Assembly (NCBI GenBank): GCA_030512295.1
Contig: JAULSR010000001.1
Coordinates: 124,001-188,000 of the forward strand
DNA length: 64,000 bases
Source of the DNA: Bombardia bombarda
Lineage: Eukaryota; Ascomycota; Sordariomycetes; Sordariales; Lasiosphaeriaceae
Reading direction: 5' to 3'
In this document: positions 30,295 to 43,336 of the stretch, in pieces
Layout of the letters: each line of letters opens with the position of its first letter
Position numbering within the stretch: the stretch's first letter is position 1
Notes under the pieces: generated by a model
Seen by the model: the letters and a program-made list of their open reading frames with translations, nothing else
What the model was told of the DNA's origin: nothing
Database searches by the model: none
Translations under genes and position numbers: made by a program

Positions 30295-31929
30295 ATGGCA
30301 CCCAAAACTAATGGCATCGGGGTCCAGGTGGAGGACACCCGCATCTGCGTCGTCATGGTCGGTCTCCCTGCCCGGGGCAAGAGCTACATTGCTCAAAAAG
30401 GTGAGTCCTCCATAGCGAAGTCCTCCCTTAGTTGAGTTGCACTGTAGTTCAGCCCGCTGACCACTTCTTGCCCCAATTTCCAGCCCAGCGCTATTTGAAG
30501 TGGCTCTCGATCCCGGCCGCGACCTTCAATGTCGGCAGCTACCGACGCAACGATTCTCCCCACCCCTCAGCGGACTTCTTCGACACCAACAATGCCGAGG
30601 GCGAGCGGAAACGCCGGGCCGCCGCCGAGGCTGCTGTCTACGACCTGTTGAAGTGGTTCAAGAACGGCGGTGTGGTTGGCATTCTAGACGCTACCAACAG
30701 TACCAAGGAACGTCGCAAGTGGGTTCTCGACTGGCTCACAAGGGAGGGCATCGAGGTCATTTTCGTCGAGTCGCGGTGCGACGACGAGGAGCTGATCATG
30801 GCCAACATTCGGGACGTCAAGACATCCAGCCCCGACTACAAGGGCCAAGACCCAGAGAAGGCAGCCCAAGACTTTCGGGACCGCATTCGTAACTACGAGA
30901 AGGTCTACAAGTCGATCAATGCCGATGGCGACGAGGACGACCTGACCTACCTCAAGATCATGAACGTGGGCAAGCAGGTCATCATCAACCGTATCCGCGA
31001 CTACCTGCAGAGTCGCATCGTATACTACCTCATGAATCTCCACATTCGCCCGCGATCAGTGTGGTTATCTCGTGTAAGAAAGACTAGCCAACAACCACCT
31101 TAGCCTTAGTTGCAGATGCGCTAACATAGATATAGCACGGCGAGTCCATGCTCAATCTGGATGGCCGCATCGGAGGAGACGCTGGGCTATCTTACCGGGG
31201 CGAGGAGTACGCGCGCAAACTACCAGAGCTGGTTCTCGAGTCTGTTGGTGTAAGTCATGTCTCGGTCTTCATTGCGTGCGCCAAGGCGGATCCCCTAAAA
31301 TTTTGAGTGCCGGGTATCTGCCGCCCACCTGCCCGCCCCCCCCCCCCCCCCCCCTTGCTCCCGTGAACCCCTACAACCTTAACCGACTTGGCTAACCCCC
31401 CACACAGAGCGACCGACCGTTGACGGTCTGGACATCCACACTCAAGCGAACAATACTTACTGCCCGCCACCTACCTCAGCACTACAACCAGCTGCAATGG
31501 AAGGCTCTCGATGAGCTTGACGCTGGCGTCTGCGATGGAATGACATATCAGGAGATCAGCGACATGTACCCCGAGGATTTCCAGGCGCGTGACGAAGACA
31601 AGTATAACTACCGCTACCGTGGCGGCGAGAGCTACCGCGACGTAGTCATCCGTCTCGAGCCCATCATCATGGAACTGGAGCGGAGCGAGGATATCCTCAT
31701 CATTTCCCACCAGGCCGTCATCCGCTGCATCTACGCCTATTTTATGCAAAAGACACAAGAGGAGAGCCCCTGGGTGCCCGTCCCGCTGCACACGCTGATG
31801 AAGCTCACGCCTCGTGCGTACGGGACCGAGGTACAAACATACAAGGCAAACATCAAGGCCGTTAGCACCTGGCGTGGTAAGGGCAGCACGGCAAAGCACG
31901 AGGACCCGTTGCCCGAGGGCGGCGTCTGA
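30295..31929 (+). CDS. 6-phosphofructo-2-kinase/fructose-2,6-bisphosphatase
   Basis: Four exons (30295-30400, 30484-31073, 31136-31249, 31408-31929) give 443 aa. The bifunctional enzyme sets the level of fructose 2,6-bisphosphate, the allosteric switch between glycolysis and gluconeogenesis in the cytosol. The kinase half has Walker A GLPARGKS (23-30), VGSYRR, DATNSTKERR, FVESRCDD and the NVGKQVIINRI region. The phosphatase half starts with the histidine motif RHGES, whose Arg and His are separated by intron 2 (R232/H233), followed by LDGRIGGDAGLS, STLKRT, ELDAGVCDGMTYQE and the second histidine in ISHQAVIRC (H371). Both catalytic histidines are present, so phosphatase activity is expected. 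Length is close to yeast Fbp26 (452 aa); it lacks the long N-terminal extension of Pfk26. Confidence 0.95.
31336..31354. repeat. C19 homopolymer in intron 3 of the PFK-2 gene
   Basis: Nineteen consecutive C residues lie inside the 158-nt third intron. Length is likely variable or uncertain in sequencing; it does not affect the reading frame. Confidence 0.9.
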
Positions 31930-34824
31930 AAACATGAGGTTATATGACGCCTTAGCATCAATAACCCCCACACGATAGTGTGCCCCCTCCATGTGTGTCG
32001 GCACGGGGAGGTAGATGGAAAATCTTTTGTTCTATGACTTGCGAATATTCTATTTTTGGGATTCGTTACCCCGCTGAGCTATGCTACTTTGCGGAAACAA
32101 AAGGCCCATGCATTGTATATGGAAACTTTTTTATTTGGAGGGAAAGGATGGGAGGGGACAGGTGTATCGGCGTAGTTGATGGGCTTATTTTTTGTGTGCG
32201 AATGTGTGTGTGTGTGTGTGCGCGCATGTGCGTTCGTTTTGCGATTGTGTGGTGGTTTGGTATACTGTAGCCAACGAACTCGAATGTGACTGGTTTGGGT
32301 TGTCTGCCCACCTCCTGGTTCCCAGATGTTGTCTTCTCTTCTTACTATCAAGTAAGTTTACAAATCACAACTCGGAACCGCAGCTTTTGTGGTCAAATGC
32401 ATCGTTAGCTTGGCTGTGTTTGAACCTGATTCGGCATGCAACATGTTACACCAAGCTTGGCACCAAGCCAAGAGCTTCTCACATCCACCCAGTCTTGGCA
32501 TGTCAGCTCGAATGACAACAACAGGAGCAGATGCACGACATATGTGTGTTGTTTGTTACAAGACTGCCATTTGTCTCGGTAGTCTACCATACCTGGGTTG
32601 TGTTGACTCACATTTAGTGCTTATCTTGTTTGCTTCGAACTCCTTGTCAAAAGAGGATAACCGCAAGCTGCGTGTGGCCTATATGTGCGTCTTCCATTTG
32701 GTGTGAGATATATGTCTGGTGATAGCAGCGCCACACGGAATACCGACACAAGATAGATATGCACTAAGTCGAGCCATAGCTTCTTGCTGTTCTTGGAGAA
32801 GGTGTGCCAAGCACTATTTGGCATCCATTGCGAGGATGGGGAGAGTGGGTGCTTGCTCCTGTGGGAAGCTATCGGAAATTTCCTTTTCTTTTTTCCAACG
32901 CGGTGGAACACACCCCCTTTTTTTTTTATTGTGTCGTGGCAGGGTCGTATCTAGATGATCTAATGCCAGATTTTTACAGAAATGCATAGTTCAATGCAAT
33001 TGTAGGATAACGCTGTCTTTATCATACTAATTCAAATTGAACTGTTGTTGAGCTTGCCTTCGTTTTGCCCCATTCCCCTTTGGTTTCCAGACGATGAGGT
33101 CTGAAACACACAAGCTTTGTGCAGCTATCTGAAATGCCATTGCACTCAGGGCAAATTCCATCATGGAGAAAGATAGGCGACAGGATTTGAGCTGACGAAG
33201 GATCGGAATTGATAAGGATTTACAAATCTACCAAAACGCATGCCAGTCAACTGCCGCACGCTACTACCTACCTAGTTTGGGCAACCATGATGTCTGTCTT
33301 CTTTCTGCAGCACGTTCTGCATACATGTTGCGAAAAGCCATCTTCCAATCGGAATCTCGATACTTTCTTCCCCTCTCCCCCTTTTCTTCCCCCCCTCTTC
33401 CATCTCCTTTTCCATTCGCCTTCTGTAGTATTCCTTCTCCACCTCCATCTCTGAACCAGATTTCGCTTCACACCCCTTTTGTTAACATCGACATATGAAT
33501 GGTAGTGTAAACACATCCGTGCCGCAGACAGACTTCCGTTTTCTCATTCTCGACTGCTAACCCTCTCCACCCTCTTCATGTCCCCCTTGTCCCATTGGTA
33601 TTCTCGGACACTATTCCCATCCACCGTTCAGCTTCTAAACAAGCCATGAACCTACACCAGCCCCTCTTTTCGTCCTGATCAACCCCTTCCCCGCCTGCCT
33701 TCCCCGCTTCATGTACGTCACACGCACAAGGCAGATCCCATGGAAGATATGGTGTGTGGACGGTAAGAAGAAAATGCGGGGTGGACGAGCCACAAGGTGA
33801 AGAAGTCCAATAGACGTATTCTGATTACGCGTACCTCGGAATTCCCCATCCGTACTTCCCTCTTGTCGCAGCCATCACCACCCAAGCAGCCCCTTATATG
33901 TCTCACACGCAGGTAACGTCCGTCAAATATCGGGAATTTCGAATCACAGACGGCACGTTGCTGGGGTATGGCTCTATACATCAATCACATCACACTGTGA
34001 TCTGCAGCCAGGATCTCTCAACAAGATGAACTACTATCTACAGTACCACCTAGATATGTGAGTCATATTGCGAAATGCTGCATGTGAAGATAAGCATCTT
34101 TGCCGTGGGTTGTAACTGCTACCTTTTTGAGTCCGTGCCGCCGAATACAACCCAACCTTGCAGTAGCAATAACACGCTCATACTACTCAATACGACAGGT
34201 AGGTATGTAGGTTTCTTAGTCATGAAACAGACGGCCCAAGATGGACTGAGCAGTTTCCTAAGCTCGCTGCAGGTGATTACATACTTCTCCGTACTGAAAT
34301 GAATGCAATGAGTGATGTGTAGTCTACGTTTTGTCAGTAATAGGTCGCGGATACAACAGGCTGGGAAACTCTGGAGAGACTGTAGACTGTGGCGATATTA
34401 CTTTAATTTGGATCAGTAGCATACCGCAAAGTAGATTCAAACATAACGACAAAGTGTCCGAGTACATCTCAACACGACCGAGGCAGCCGTAAAAAAACAC
34501 TACATATTAACTGGTGGAGTGGAACAGGTGAACTGAAGGATAGAAAACAAACTGGAGCCCTGACCGAAAAGAGGAAGAAGAGGACACGATAGAAATAGTG
34601 TAACGAGAGCACAAAACACTGGCATTGTCTCTTCGGCAACCAACTCCCACCATATGCTATGCGATAAATAGTAATATAAAGATCGATGACAGGAGCTTAT
34701 ATTGTACTAAGGAGCCATATAAGAATAACAATGCACCGCAAATCACACAGAACGGAAAAGGAATAAGGGAATAAAATAAGGGAATAAACGAGAAATAATA
34801 AAGTAGATATCCTCATATACATCT
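31930..34824. other. Intergenic, no gene recognised
   Basis: The stretch contains a short (GT)n tract at 32203-32222, a TTTTTTTTT run at 32917 and a CCCCTCTCCCCC-type pyrimidine tract at 33370-33420. No frame shows family resemblance. Confidence 0.4.
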
Positions 34825-36668
34825 TCACTTCTTCCTGGGAACCAAACGCACCCTGACATTCTCGGAGGGGGTGAGTGTCACAACGGAGCCGCCACTGCGC
34901 AGGCGCATGATGCGCTCGACGTCAGCAGGCGAGACATCCTCGTCCAGCTCGAAGCGGTGGTCACGCAACATGTGGGCAAAGAAAGCCACAAACTCGGCCT
35001 TGGCAAAGATGCGGCCCAGACAGGCACGCAGTCCCTCGTTAAAAGCCATGAAGGTTCCCCTTTCGTGGTTGGGAATAGGTGTCGTTCCTGCTGCCATGTC
35101 TGCCTCCTGAGCTGCCGTGGGCTTTTCCAACGGGTCGAATGTATTTGGCTCGCTGACGAGCCACCGTCGCGGTTCAAGCACATGTGGCGATGGCCAGTTT
35201 AGCGGTAAGAAGTGCAGTGCAACATTGTTGATTATGACAGCTGTGCCGGCGGGGAGCTGTACGTTTCTTGTCTCGCCTGTCGAGCTGTCGTGCACCAGCA
35301 GATTCTGGGGCTCATAGACCTTGCGAGTGATGGATTGGACGATGGTGAAGACACGCAGCGATTCATACTGCGTTGTGAACGTCAGTATCTTAGATACATA
35401 ATGACATGTGGTGTTCAGTGTCTGCATCACTTTGTTGACTTACCATAAAGGAAGTAAGGTAGCGAAACTTGGGCATGTCGTCGGTGTACGACAGCTCCAC
35501 GCGGCTGACCTCTATAGCTTGATGGTGCACGCAGTCCACTTCCTCAATTATTCGATCCTGGATATCACCGTGCAACGCCAAAAAGATGCAGCTGGAAAGC
35601 ATCGAGTTGGCCGTCGTCTCATATCCTGTACATTACAGACACTCTGTTAGCTCGCACACTGCCGGTAGCGAATATTCTCTTGCACGACCTACCGGCTGCT
35701 AGAAACAAGAACAGATTTCCCTTGATCTCTTTGTTGGTGAAGCCTGTCCTGCCATCTGGCTCAGTCACGCCTTGCGCGGCACTTTCTTCGGTCGAGCATA
35801 CTATATGTGCTGTTAATCCCGATCCCTTTTCATTGACTTAAGCCAGCTTCCCCTTTTGTTCTGCAATTAGCTCGTCCATGTACTGGTCAAACTCGACATA
35901 TGCCGTGTATGCCATCTTCCAGGGTGATATTCACAGCAGCCATTTTGGCATGAGTAGTATCTGTCCAAGATAGTCATTAAGAAGCGTTATTGCCGCAGCC
36001 AAGGAAAGCTTGTGGTTTGGAGGAGTATTCTCTGGGCCGTCAGTCCAGTCTCCACGACGGCCAAAGTTGGCCAAGGAGGCGACGTTGACCGTCAGCAGGT
36101 ATATGCCATGCTTGAGTTGTTGTCCCACCCCATTTTTGGTCCACGCTTTCGCAAGCATGCTGGCCTGGCGCCGCGTTTCAACCCATACCAGCTGACGCAG
36201 CGCATCTCCAAACGGCGGAAGGGTTATGCGCAGATGGAAGCGCCAAGCATCGCCATTGGTGGTGGCCACGCTGGGGCCGAAGAGGTCCAACATTTCTGTG
36301 TTACCAGTCAGAACCTCACTTCAAATGCCTCTGCACTAATAGTTCTAATATCTACTTGTTTTCTCTCGCATTTTGAGAAAGACTTTGCGTTGCGACGACG
36401 TGATGTTCATGGCCGTCTTCGCAGCTGCAACATAACAGACGAGGTCTCCAGGCGACACCACCAGGAATACCTCACCAAACTCGTCATGAGCTCGACCCTT
36501 GTCCTCATAATACCAGTCCTTGATCATGAAGCGCGCCCATTTAGGCCATCCTTTGCCTTTCATGACATGATCGCGACACCACCACCGAAGGAAAACGTCA
36601 GTAAACCACGCCCATACTTGTTGCTCTGTTATGATGGAGAATGTGTAAGGCAGCCCACATCTCTTGGC
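34825..36668 (-). pseudogene. Cytochrome P450 pseudogene with two nonsense codons
   Basis: The minus strand encodes most of a P450 in four recognisable exons: 36356-36668, 35693-36295, 35444-35625 and 34825-35367, all with GT...AG introns in matching phases. Conserved features are FGEVFLVVSPG, LPPFGDALRQL, the I-helix AGYETT, the ExxR motif in YESLRVF, the ERF-like region EPRRWL, and the heme loop FNEGLRACLG. Two in-frame stops lie in the second exon: TGA at 35931-35933 (WLL*ISPWK) and TAA at 35838-35840 (GKLA*VNEKG). Neither falls in a plausible intron. The first exon with the membrane anchor was not found upstream of GLPYTF; a stop lies just 5' of the acceptor at 36669. Both stops can arise by single C-to-T changes (CGA, CAA). 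Confidence 0.85.
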
Positions 36669-38863
36669 CTGGGACACGTTTATTGCTTCCGAGATTCGTC
36701 AGCGATAACTGCATATACAGTCTGTGCAACCGGGTCGACTCAGCCTCGGCCCTACAGTTGTCCTACATCTTGAAGCTGTCCTACCTCACTTTCAAGCCTC
36801 GGTCAACAAGATGCTACGGATCCGTCCGCACGGGTCTCGGAGCTTCCCGTGCATATCATCCGGCATGATATCGACGGAGAATAAGTCCCATCTGGGAATG
36901 GTCCAACACACTTACCCAGTATCGACCCTAATTCCATGTCCTAGGTATAGATATACGGATACACATGAACATTACGTACACGCTATGTTGTTGCCACATA
37001 TGCCTGCCCTGGAGGGTGCCTTGCAGCTCGTAATGCGAGTTACGATATTGATTCTACTTATGTAGGGACATTGAAATTGCCAAATATAAAAATTTCGAAG
37101 GAGAGAAATCTTGACAAACAGCAATCCATTGCCAAATCCGTAGACCGAGGTCTACCCTAGCGCGTGGATTATCACACAGGTTGATGCAAGCATCTGCACT
37201 GGCGAGTCAGCCAGCCCCGTCCCTGCGTTAGTTGCTACTTGCAAGTGCCTGGTCTATCGGGCTTTCTTTTATTCTTTCTTCTTCCCTTTCCTTTTCTTCG
37301 CCTCAACCTTTTTTTTTTTTTCTTTTCTTGATCTTGTCCAACATTGCACGTTGACTAGTCTAGTCTTGGAATGTACAAGCGCCCGGCCCGTAGAACCCCT
37401 GAAGAAGATCCGCCAGTCCATATCAACTCCCTTCTTTGTTTACACAAGTCGCATGGTTGTTGCCCCTGCACAGTGAAAAAGGAAAGCAGAAGAAAAACAA
37501 GATAAAACAAAAAACCACTCTGCTATGCCATCAATGAAACCATCTTGATGACGATGATGTTCTGCATATCAATCCAAGGGCTGAAATGAACTAAACGGAC
37601 TTCGCAGTTAGACAAGCACCATGGCTAGATTGAATGAATCAAAAGGTCCGCTTTTCTTGAACACGAGCAAGCTGAATTGGTCCTGGAAGGATTAAAGAAA
37701 GACATGCTAATGAAAGAGAGAAAATGCCACTATCGTGCTTTGGATATAGATTGTCCAGACCTTCAACACAAAAGTGGGTCAGCTGCTGCCGTCCATGTCG
37801 TGGACCGCCACCTGATTGGGCATGTCAAGAAAGTCAAAGCAAATCCTTATTAGCCACCTGTCGAGAACTGAAGACTCTGCCCATGTATACCCCACTGTTT
37901 TGTCTCGCGACATGATTGCGCAACAGGCGGAGTAATTCCAACATAAACACGCAATTGAGAAGCTCGGGGAACAGAGCGGCTCGAGAGAGCGGTCAGGCAA
38001 ACAAGTACAGTGCTAGCTGAGCTGCAAAAGGAGGTCAAGCCGAGGCTAGGGGATATCCATGGGGGCAATGAGACATGTAACCTCTGCTGTCGTCTTGCTG
38101 CGTTATTCATCAAAGTTCAGCTGGCTGATTTGCTTCTGGCTTGATGACTGCAGTGGTCGGATGGGCCGCACGTGCTGCATGTACTTCAACGCCTTCTCGG
38201 TCAAATACAAGATGCCTTCCCACGTACTGTATGCACATCAAGTACAAGGGACAGGCTGGTGCGAGGTGCGAGGGGCAAAACTTGACTCTGCTCAGCTTCA
38301 TGCAGTCCGATCTTGGCATCCGACGAGACGATGTGATGTTTAGTCTCGCGGTAGTTTAGCAAGGGCGGACAGAGCCGTCTCGTTGGGTGGATCGTCTGCG
38401 CCAATGCATACGCAAGTCGCCCATCCATTCGCCGTAGACGGCCCTGGTACTGCATAACCATTTCAAGGATTTGCGCTGTAGCTTCGGATCACGCATCCAT
38501 GCAGTTGGGTACATTTAAGGTTGAGGCTGCATGCCCGGCCTTGAATTGCGGGACAGGGATGCTGTTGAGGGTGGGCACCCACGAAAATGCGCCAAGCACA
38601 GACAGCACCAACCTGTTTACACCGAGCGAGAAATGTGACCAATGCAAACAATATGAGAGGAGCTTAGGCTGGAAGCACTTGCTTCTCAAATTGACGACAT
38701 CCCTCTCCTCGTCAGTGCCTGATGCTGTGTGTTCCAGATTGTGGAAGAACATCATCAAATTATCACGGACCAACTTCACCTTGTTGTCTTGCCAAATAAG
38801 TCGATATCAACCCATTTCCCACCCGACATCACACCCTTAGCTTTCCTTCAACAACCCGCCATC
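36669..38863. other. Intergenic, upstream of the Zn2Cys6 gene
   Basis: No supported gene. It has a T-rich tract at 37308-37330 and several short unsupported frames. The missing anchor exon of the P450 pseudogene would lie near 36700-36900 if it survives. Confidence 0.4.
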
Positions 38864-40652
38864 ATGTTGGGCACTTGGAGGCTGGACAACAAGAACGACT
38901 CTGTGTTCACACGCCAAGCTATCGATCCGGTAACATCGAGACCTGTTGTGCAGCAAGCGTGCAATAGCTGTCGTTCAAAGAAGGTCAGTTCAATCCTCGT
39001 TCATACCCCAATAGGTCCAGCTAGGGATTCCCCAGCAGCCAGATGCATAAGCGGCGACTGTCACTGTGGGAGAACGTCAACAAGCTTCCGGGTAGCCTCT
39101 AACCGGCCAAAAGCTCAGATGTACTGGTGAAAAGACTGGCTGTAGCCGTTGCAAGACCCTATCGAGGCCGTGTGTCTACGCGCATCCATCAGGGAAGGGG
39201 TCTGGGCGAGGCAGGAAAAGCAAAGCGGAAGCGAAAGATGCGAAAACCTCTCGAAATGCAGCGCCAGGACCATCCAAGCAAGCTTCACGATCGCCACCTT
39301 CAGTCGAGACCCAGCAGTCTCCGCCCCAACAGAGCCTTCCGCCGCCACCGCCGCCGCCGCCGCTCCCCCGCTCAAACGAAAGTCTTCGGAACATACCCGC
39401 GCTGGCTGGGCCCGCAAGGAGTATCTCATGCGCTCCGGTGGAGTTCCCGGTGGGAATAGGAGAGACTACCAACGACGGCGAGATGAGCCCCCATCAAACA
39501 ACATTTGACATGACGGATGGCGGCTTTGACAAGATGCGATCATTGGGTCACAGTTCGCCAGCGAGCATTGAGCAATGGCTCACTGGCTCGCCACCGCCAT
39601 GTTTGGATTTGTCGGCCGAGATAGAGTATCTTTGGCCAGGTGAGATGCTGGACACAGGAGCATTTTCTGCCATGACGGAGAACATGATGCCGAACGGGCC
39701 TTTGGTTAACCACATGATATCCCCTCCGTCAACGAGGGACGGTCTACGGTCGTCTCCAAGCAGTAGCGGCATGTTGCCCTCACTGACGGATGGTGGGAGC
39801 ACCCAACCAAGTTCTGGAAGGGACAGCATAGTATGCCCTCCCAATATGGGCTTGGACATGGCAGTTCCAAGGGGACCCGGGATGCTGGCTTCAGTGAGTG
39901 GGGCATTTGCTGGCAGCAATAACAGCAACAGCATATCGAATTTGCCGTCCCCGGATTCATGCCAGTGTCTCCAGCGAGTGGTTTTCCTAATCGACGAGCT
40001 GGAATCGATTCAGGATGTGGCAGCAACACAGCTGGATGCCGGTCTCGCATCGCACAAAGAGGCTCTCCGGTACGGTGAAGCCATGTTGATGTGTGGGTAC
40101 TGTACATCGAGGCCGGAAAACATGACCATCTTGACATTTCTAACGGACCGACTTGCCGATCTTTGCGAGCGCATCGTGGGCGGCTATCTGGAGCAAATGC
40201 ATGGGGACGTGAATATCGGCGGCAGGCCCGTCTGTCAAGGAGACTCCGGCAGGCGACCAAGCCTAGCGGCCAGTGTGGGCAGTCAGGGCCAGGGCCAGGG
40301 CCAGGGCCAGGGCCAGAACCAGGGCCAGAACCAGGGCTACCATAGCCATGGGGTGCGATGGGGAGTATTTTTCGGCGACTATGAGGTGGACTCGCCGAGC
40401 GAGTGGGAGCTGTTGGTCAAGAACCTGATCATCTTACAGCTGCATGCGCTAAGCGCGCTAATGGGTCGGGTGAAGGAAATATCCGGGGCAATGCGCTGCG
40501 ACACACCATGGCGCAAGGCGGTGGGGACGGAAAAACGGATTGCAAACTTGTCGCATAGAATGGGACCCATCGGCCAGGCCGCCTGGAGTCCCTACTATGG
40601 AAATGATGGTGGTGGTGGTGGTGGTGGTGGTGGTGGTGGACTGTGTACCTAG
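38864..40652 (+). CDS. Zn2Cys6 transcription factor, AflR-like type
   Basis: Two exons (38864-38983, 39114-40652) give 552 aa. The binuclear zinc cluster is ACNSCRSKK (exon 1) joined to LRCTGEKTGCSRCK and LSRPCVYA (exon 2). This gives the exact spacing C-x2-C-x6-C-x6-C-x2-C-x6-C, which also confirms the AAAAG acceptor at 39113. A basic linker (GRGRKSKAE) and a proline run follow. The C-terminal part CQCLQRVVFLIDELE, EAMLMCGYC and LTFLTDRLADLCERIV resembles the AflR-type regulatory region found in many secondary-metabolism regulators. In-frame repeats encode Gly-Gln (CAGGGC units, about 40285-40335) and a terminal Gly run. It ends 15 bp from a broken gene on the other strand. Targets cannot be inferred. 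Confidence 0.9.
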
Positions 40653-40667
40653 GAAGATTGGCTGTCA

Positions 40668-41033
40668 TTAGTCGAGGTCGCCCGGAACTCCGGAGGCGTT
40701 GGGATCCACTGCAGGATATTCGTAGATGGAAAGCCTCCATAGACTGGCAAACATGGTGATGGCGGTGTCATTGAGGATCCAATCTGTGCACGGAGAATCC
40801 ACCCCCTTGCCGTGTGCCGTGCCGATCCGATGGCTTGAAAAGTGGGATGCCTCGAGGATACCACTCAAGTGCCGAAAGTAATCGGCTTGCACCCTCGCAC
40901 CCTACGATGCCTCGAGGATGGATTTGTTGACGTTTGGGTGAGTAATGGCGAGGCGCCTCCAGTGAACGGAGTCCACGACGCCACCGGAGGGCAGTGAGAG
41001 GTTGAGGGGTTCTGGCAAAGCTAGCTCTTGCAT
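40668..41033 (-). pseudogene. Small gene with one in-frame TAG
   Basis: From the ATG at 41033 the minus strand reads MQELALPEPLNLSLPSGG and HWRRLAITHPNVNKSILEAS, then a TAG at 40902-40904 (codon 44). It continues in the same frame with GARVQADYFRHLSGILEAS, TAITMFASLWRLSIYEYP and stops at 40668. The 122-codon frame looks coding on both sides of the TAG. No intron of usable length (at least 45 nt) removes it. I do not recognise the family. CAG or TGG would be the simplest ancestral codon. It lies tail to tail with the Zn2Cys6 gene. Confidence 0.55.
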
Positions 41034-43336
41034 TGAAAATCTGTATCTGATCGGCTATGGGACGGACAGATTCATATTGCCACTATTGCACCTGACTTGG
41101 TGGCACAGGTTGCCGGACCAGTCACGTCCCGGCATCTAGCGTCCAGCGCCCAGTGCAGCTGCTCATCGGACTGCGAGGGCTGGTAGCTCGACAAAGCTGG
41201 GTGGACGGGGGAGTGACCCGATTCGACCGTATTTCCGATAGCCAAAAACGATGCTCGAAATGGCTTGGGCTGTAAGGAAAGCGGCCGCATGGGCCATGTA
41301 TGAATCCGTTGCGATTCCTAGGTTGTCTAGGTAGACAACACGATTGATGTGGATTTGGCAAAGAGGAAAATTGGAAGGACAGAAGTAATTCGAAAAGAAA
41401 TACGAAAATCAATTCGAAAGGCGACCAGACGCAAGCGCAAGAGCGACGGGAGCTACAACTGGTGGGCACTGGGTAGAGCCGGCCGGGTGGGATGTTGTAC
41501 CCACTCATCGTCCGATCGCTCTTTCTTGTTTAGGCGTTGCCCTGCAGAATCGAGAATCAGCGACCTATCGCCCCTGCCTCCCAAGTTCCACTAGATATTA
41601 CTACCAACCTCACTGGTGGCAGGTTTACATCATTCAGAGAAGTCTAAAAAGCATACTACCTAAGGTAGGTACCTACCGAACCCTCGACTCCATCCCAGCA
41701 ACAAGTCCCCGGGCCACCGGTTCATCAAGGGCCCACACCATGGATATAAGGTACCTCACATCTCTCACCTCGTCCACATCAACAGCATCACGGTTGCGAT
41801 ATAGTTGAAGGTTTCCGATTGCAGGTGGTAAAAAGGCCACTGCATTCGATCTTGACTGTTACTGCCCCCACCCAATAATGTCCAGTCCAGTACAGGGGGC
41901 CTCGGCATGGGCCGTTGTCTCTTTTGTGACAGGCTTCTATGTCTTAGCGGTCGATCTGATCAGTCAGTAACTTTCAACAGCAATTCACTCATCAGGCCTC
42001 CTGAATCGAGATTATGTATACGTACCCATCATCATTTCCCCTCTTTCTCCATCTGATGCCAATCACGACATGTGGTCGAGTTCCTACTGGCTACGAGAGC
42101 ACCCGGTTGAACTGTGCATTGCTCAAGTGACACAACCTGCAATAGCTCTAGTATTAGTCTAGGGGCCAGGTAAGGTAGTCATGTCTTTGTAATTACAGAA
42201 GGCACCTTAGGGATCGTTGTCTACCTACGATTGCTGCCTCAGCCCTATCATTTATTAGTTTTCCACCATGTAACTTGACCTATTCCACTACGTTACATCT
42301 TTCAGGGACATGTGTCTCGTTACATAGCTATGCCATCCTGTCGAGCAAGATGATGCTGGATATCGAGTTATAAAGATTGAGATCAACAGAAGGTCAGGAT
42401 GCACGGTCGGAGAGAAGTTTGTTACGCATACTGTCTAGGCCTCATGCCTTTGAAGGAAATAAAAGCTACCCGTAAAACAAGCCCCTAAAGGATGTAGTCG
42501 CACAAGTGTGTTCCCGAGGTCGGAGCGAGCTCCAGCACCTCTTGATTATACACAGTACGGTGCATGGCTTGCGAAGGTGGGTGACTGGTTGGCTCTCGTT
42601 CGTCCGCTGGCAACACGAAAATGCAGGCGCTCCCCCTTTTTGTTGACAAGCTGACTTTCTCCCCGCTTTCCAGGCGACGCCAAGAAAAGAGGACTGGCGC
42701 CACTGACAGTCGTTTGTCCGCCCCCCCACCCCCCCCTGTTCTTCACCCCCTCGCTCCCACACACTCAGATCTGGCCTAACAGATGACGATACAAACTGCC
42801 GAAATCGGCACTGATTCGTCAACTCAAAGCATCACTCTCCCTATCTCGGCCAAAAAAGAAGCAAGAGATGTTGTGCTCGGTTTTGCCACGGGCATTAGGA
42901 CCTTTTTGCATCTTTCGGGAATATCTCCGATGTAAGCTCACCAGCTGTCCTCCAAATACCTACCCAGAGATCATCTGGCTCTGCAACTTGGTCGTACGAA
43001 GTACATCACCTCCAGTCTCGTGTGCAGAAGCCAAGCTACCTCAGCTTTTTCATCATTACATAATTAGAATGGACACACGAGCCCACCTTTTCCATATGTC
43101 ATGACATACACTTAAGGGGCAGTCCAAAGCTTAGACCTTTAGTTGATGAAAAATCACATAAGCACCGATTATAATTTGCTAGCGTTATCAAGGTAGTACG
43201 GGATGTTGTATATGTATGACAAAACTAATTCAGGATCCTATTAAGGAAAACCTAAACAGTTACAGATCTAAGGAACAAAAGGAAGGATTGAACTCCATAG
43301 CGAAACTCGAGTGGAGATGTCCACAACAGACCAGTT
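41034..43336. other. Intergenic, no gene recognised
   Basis: Only unsupported short frames. The 41640-42470 part is A+T-rich with short direct repeats such as GGTAGGTACC at about 41664. A C-run (CCCCCCCACCCCCCCC) lies at 42721-42736. Confidence 0.4.
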
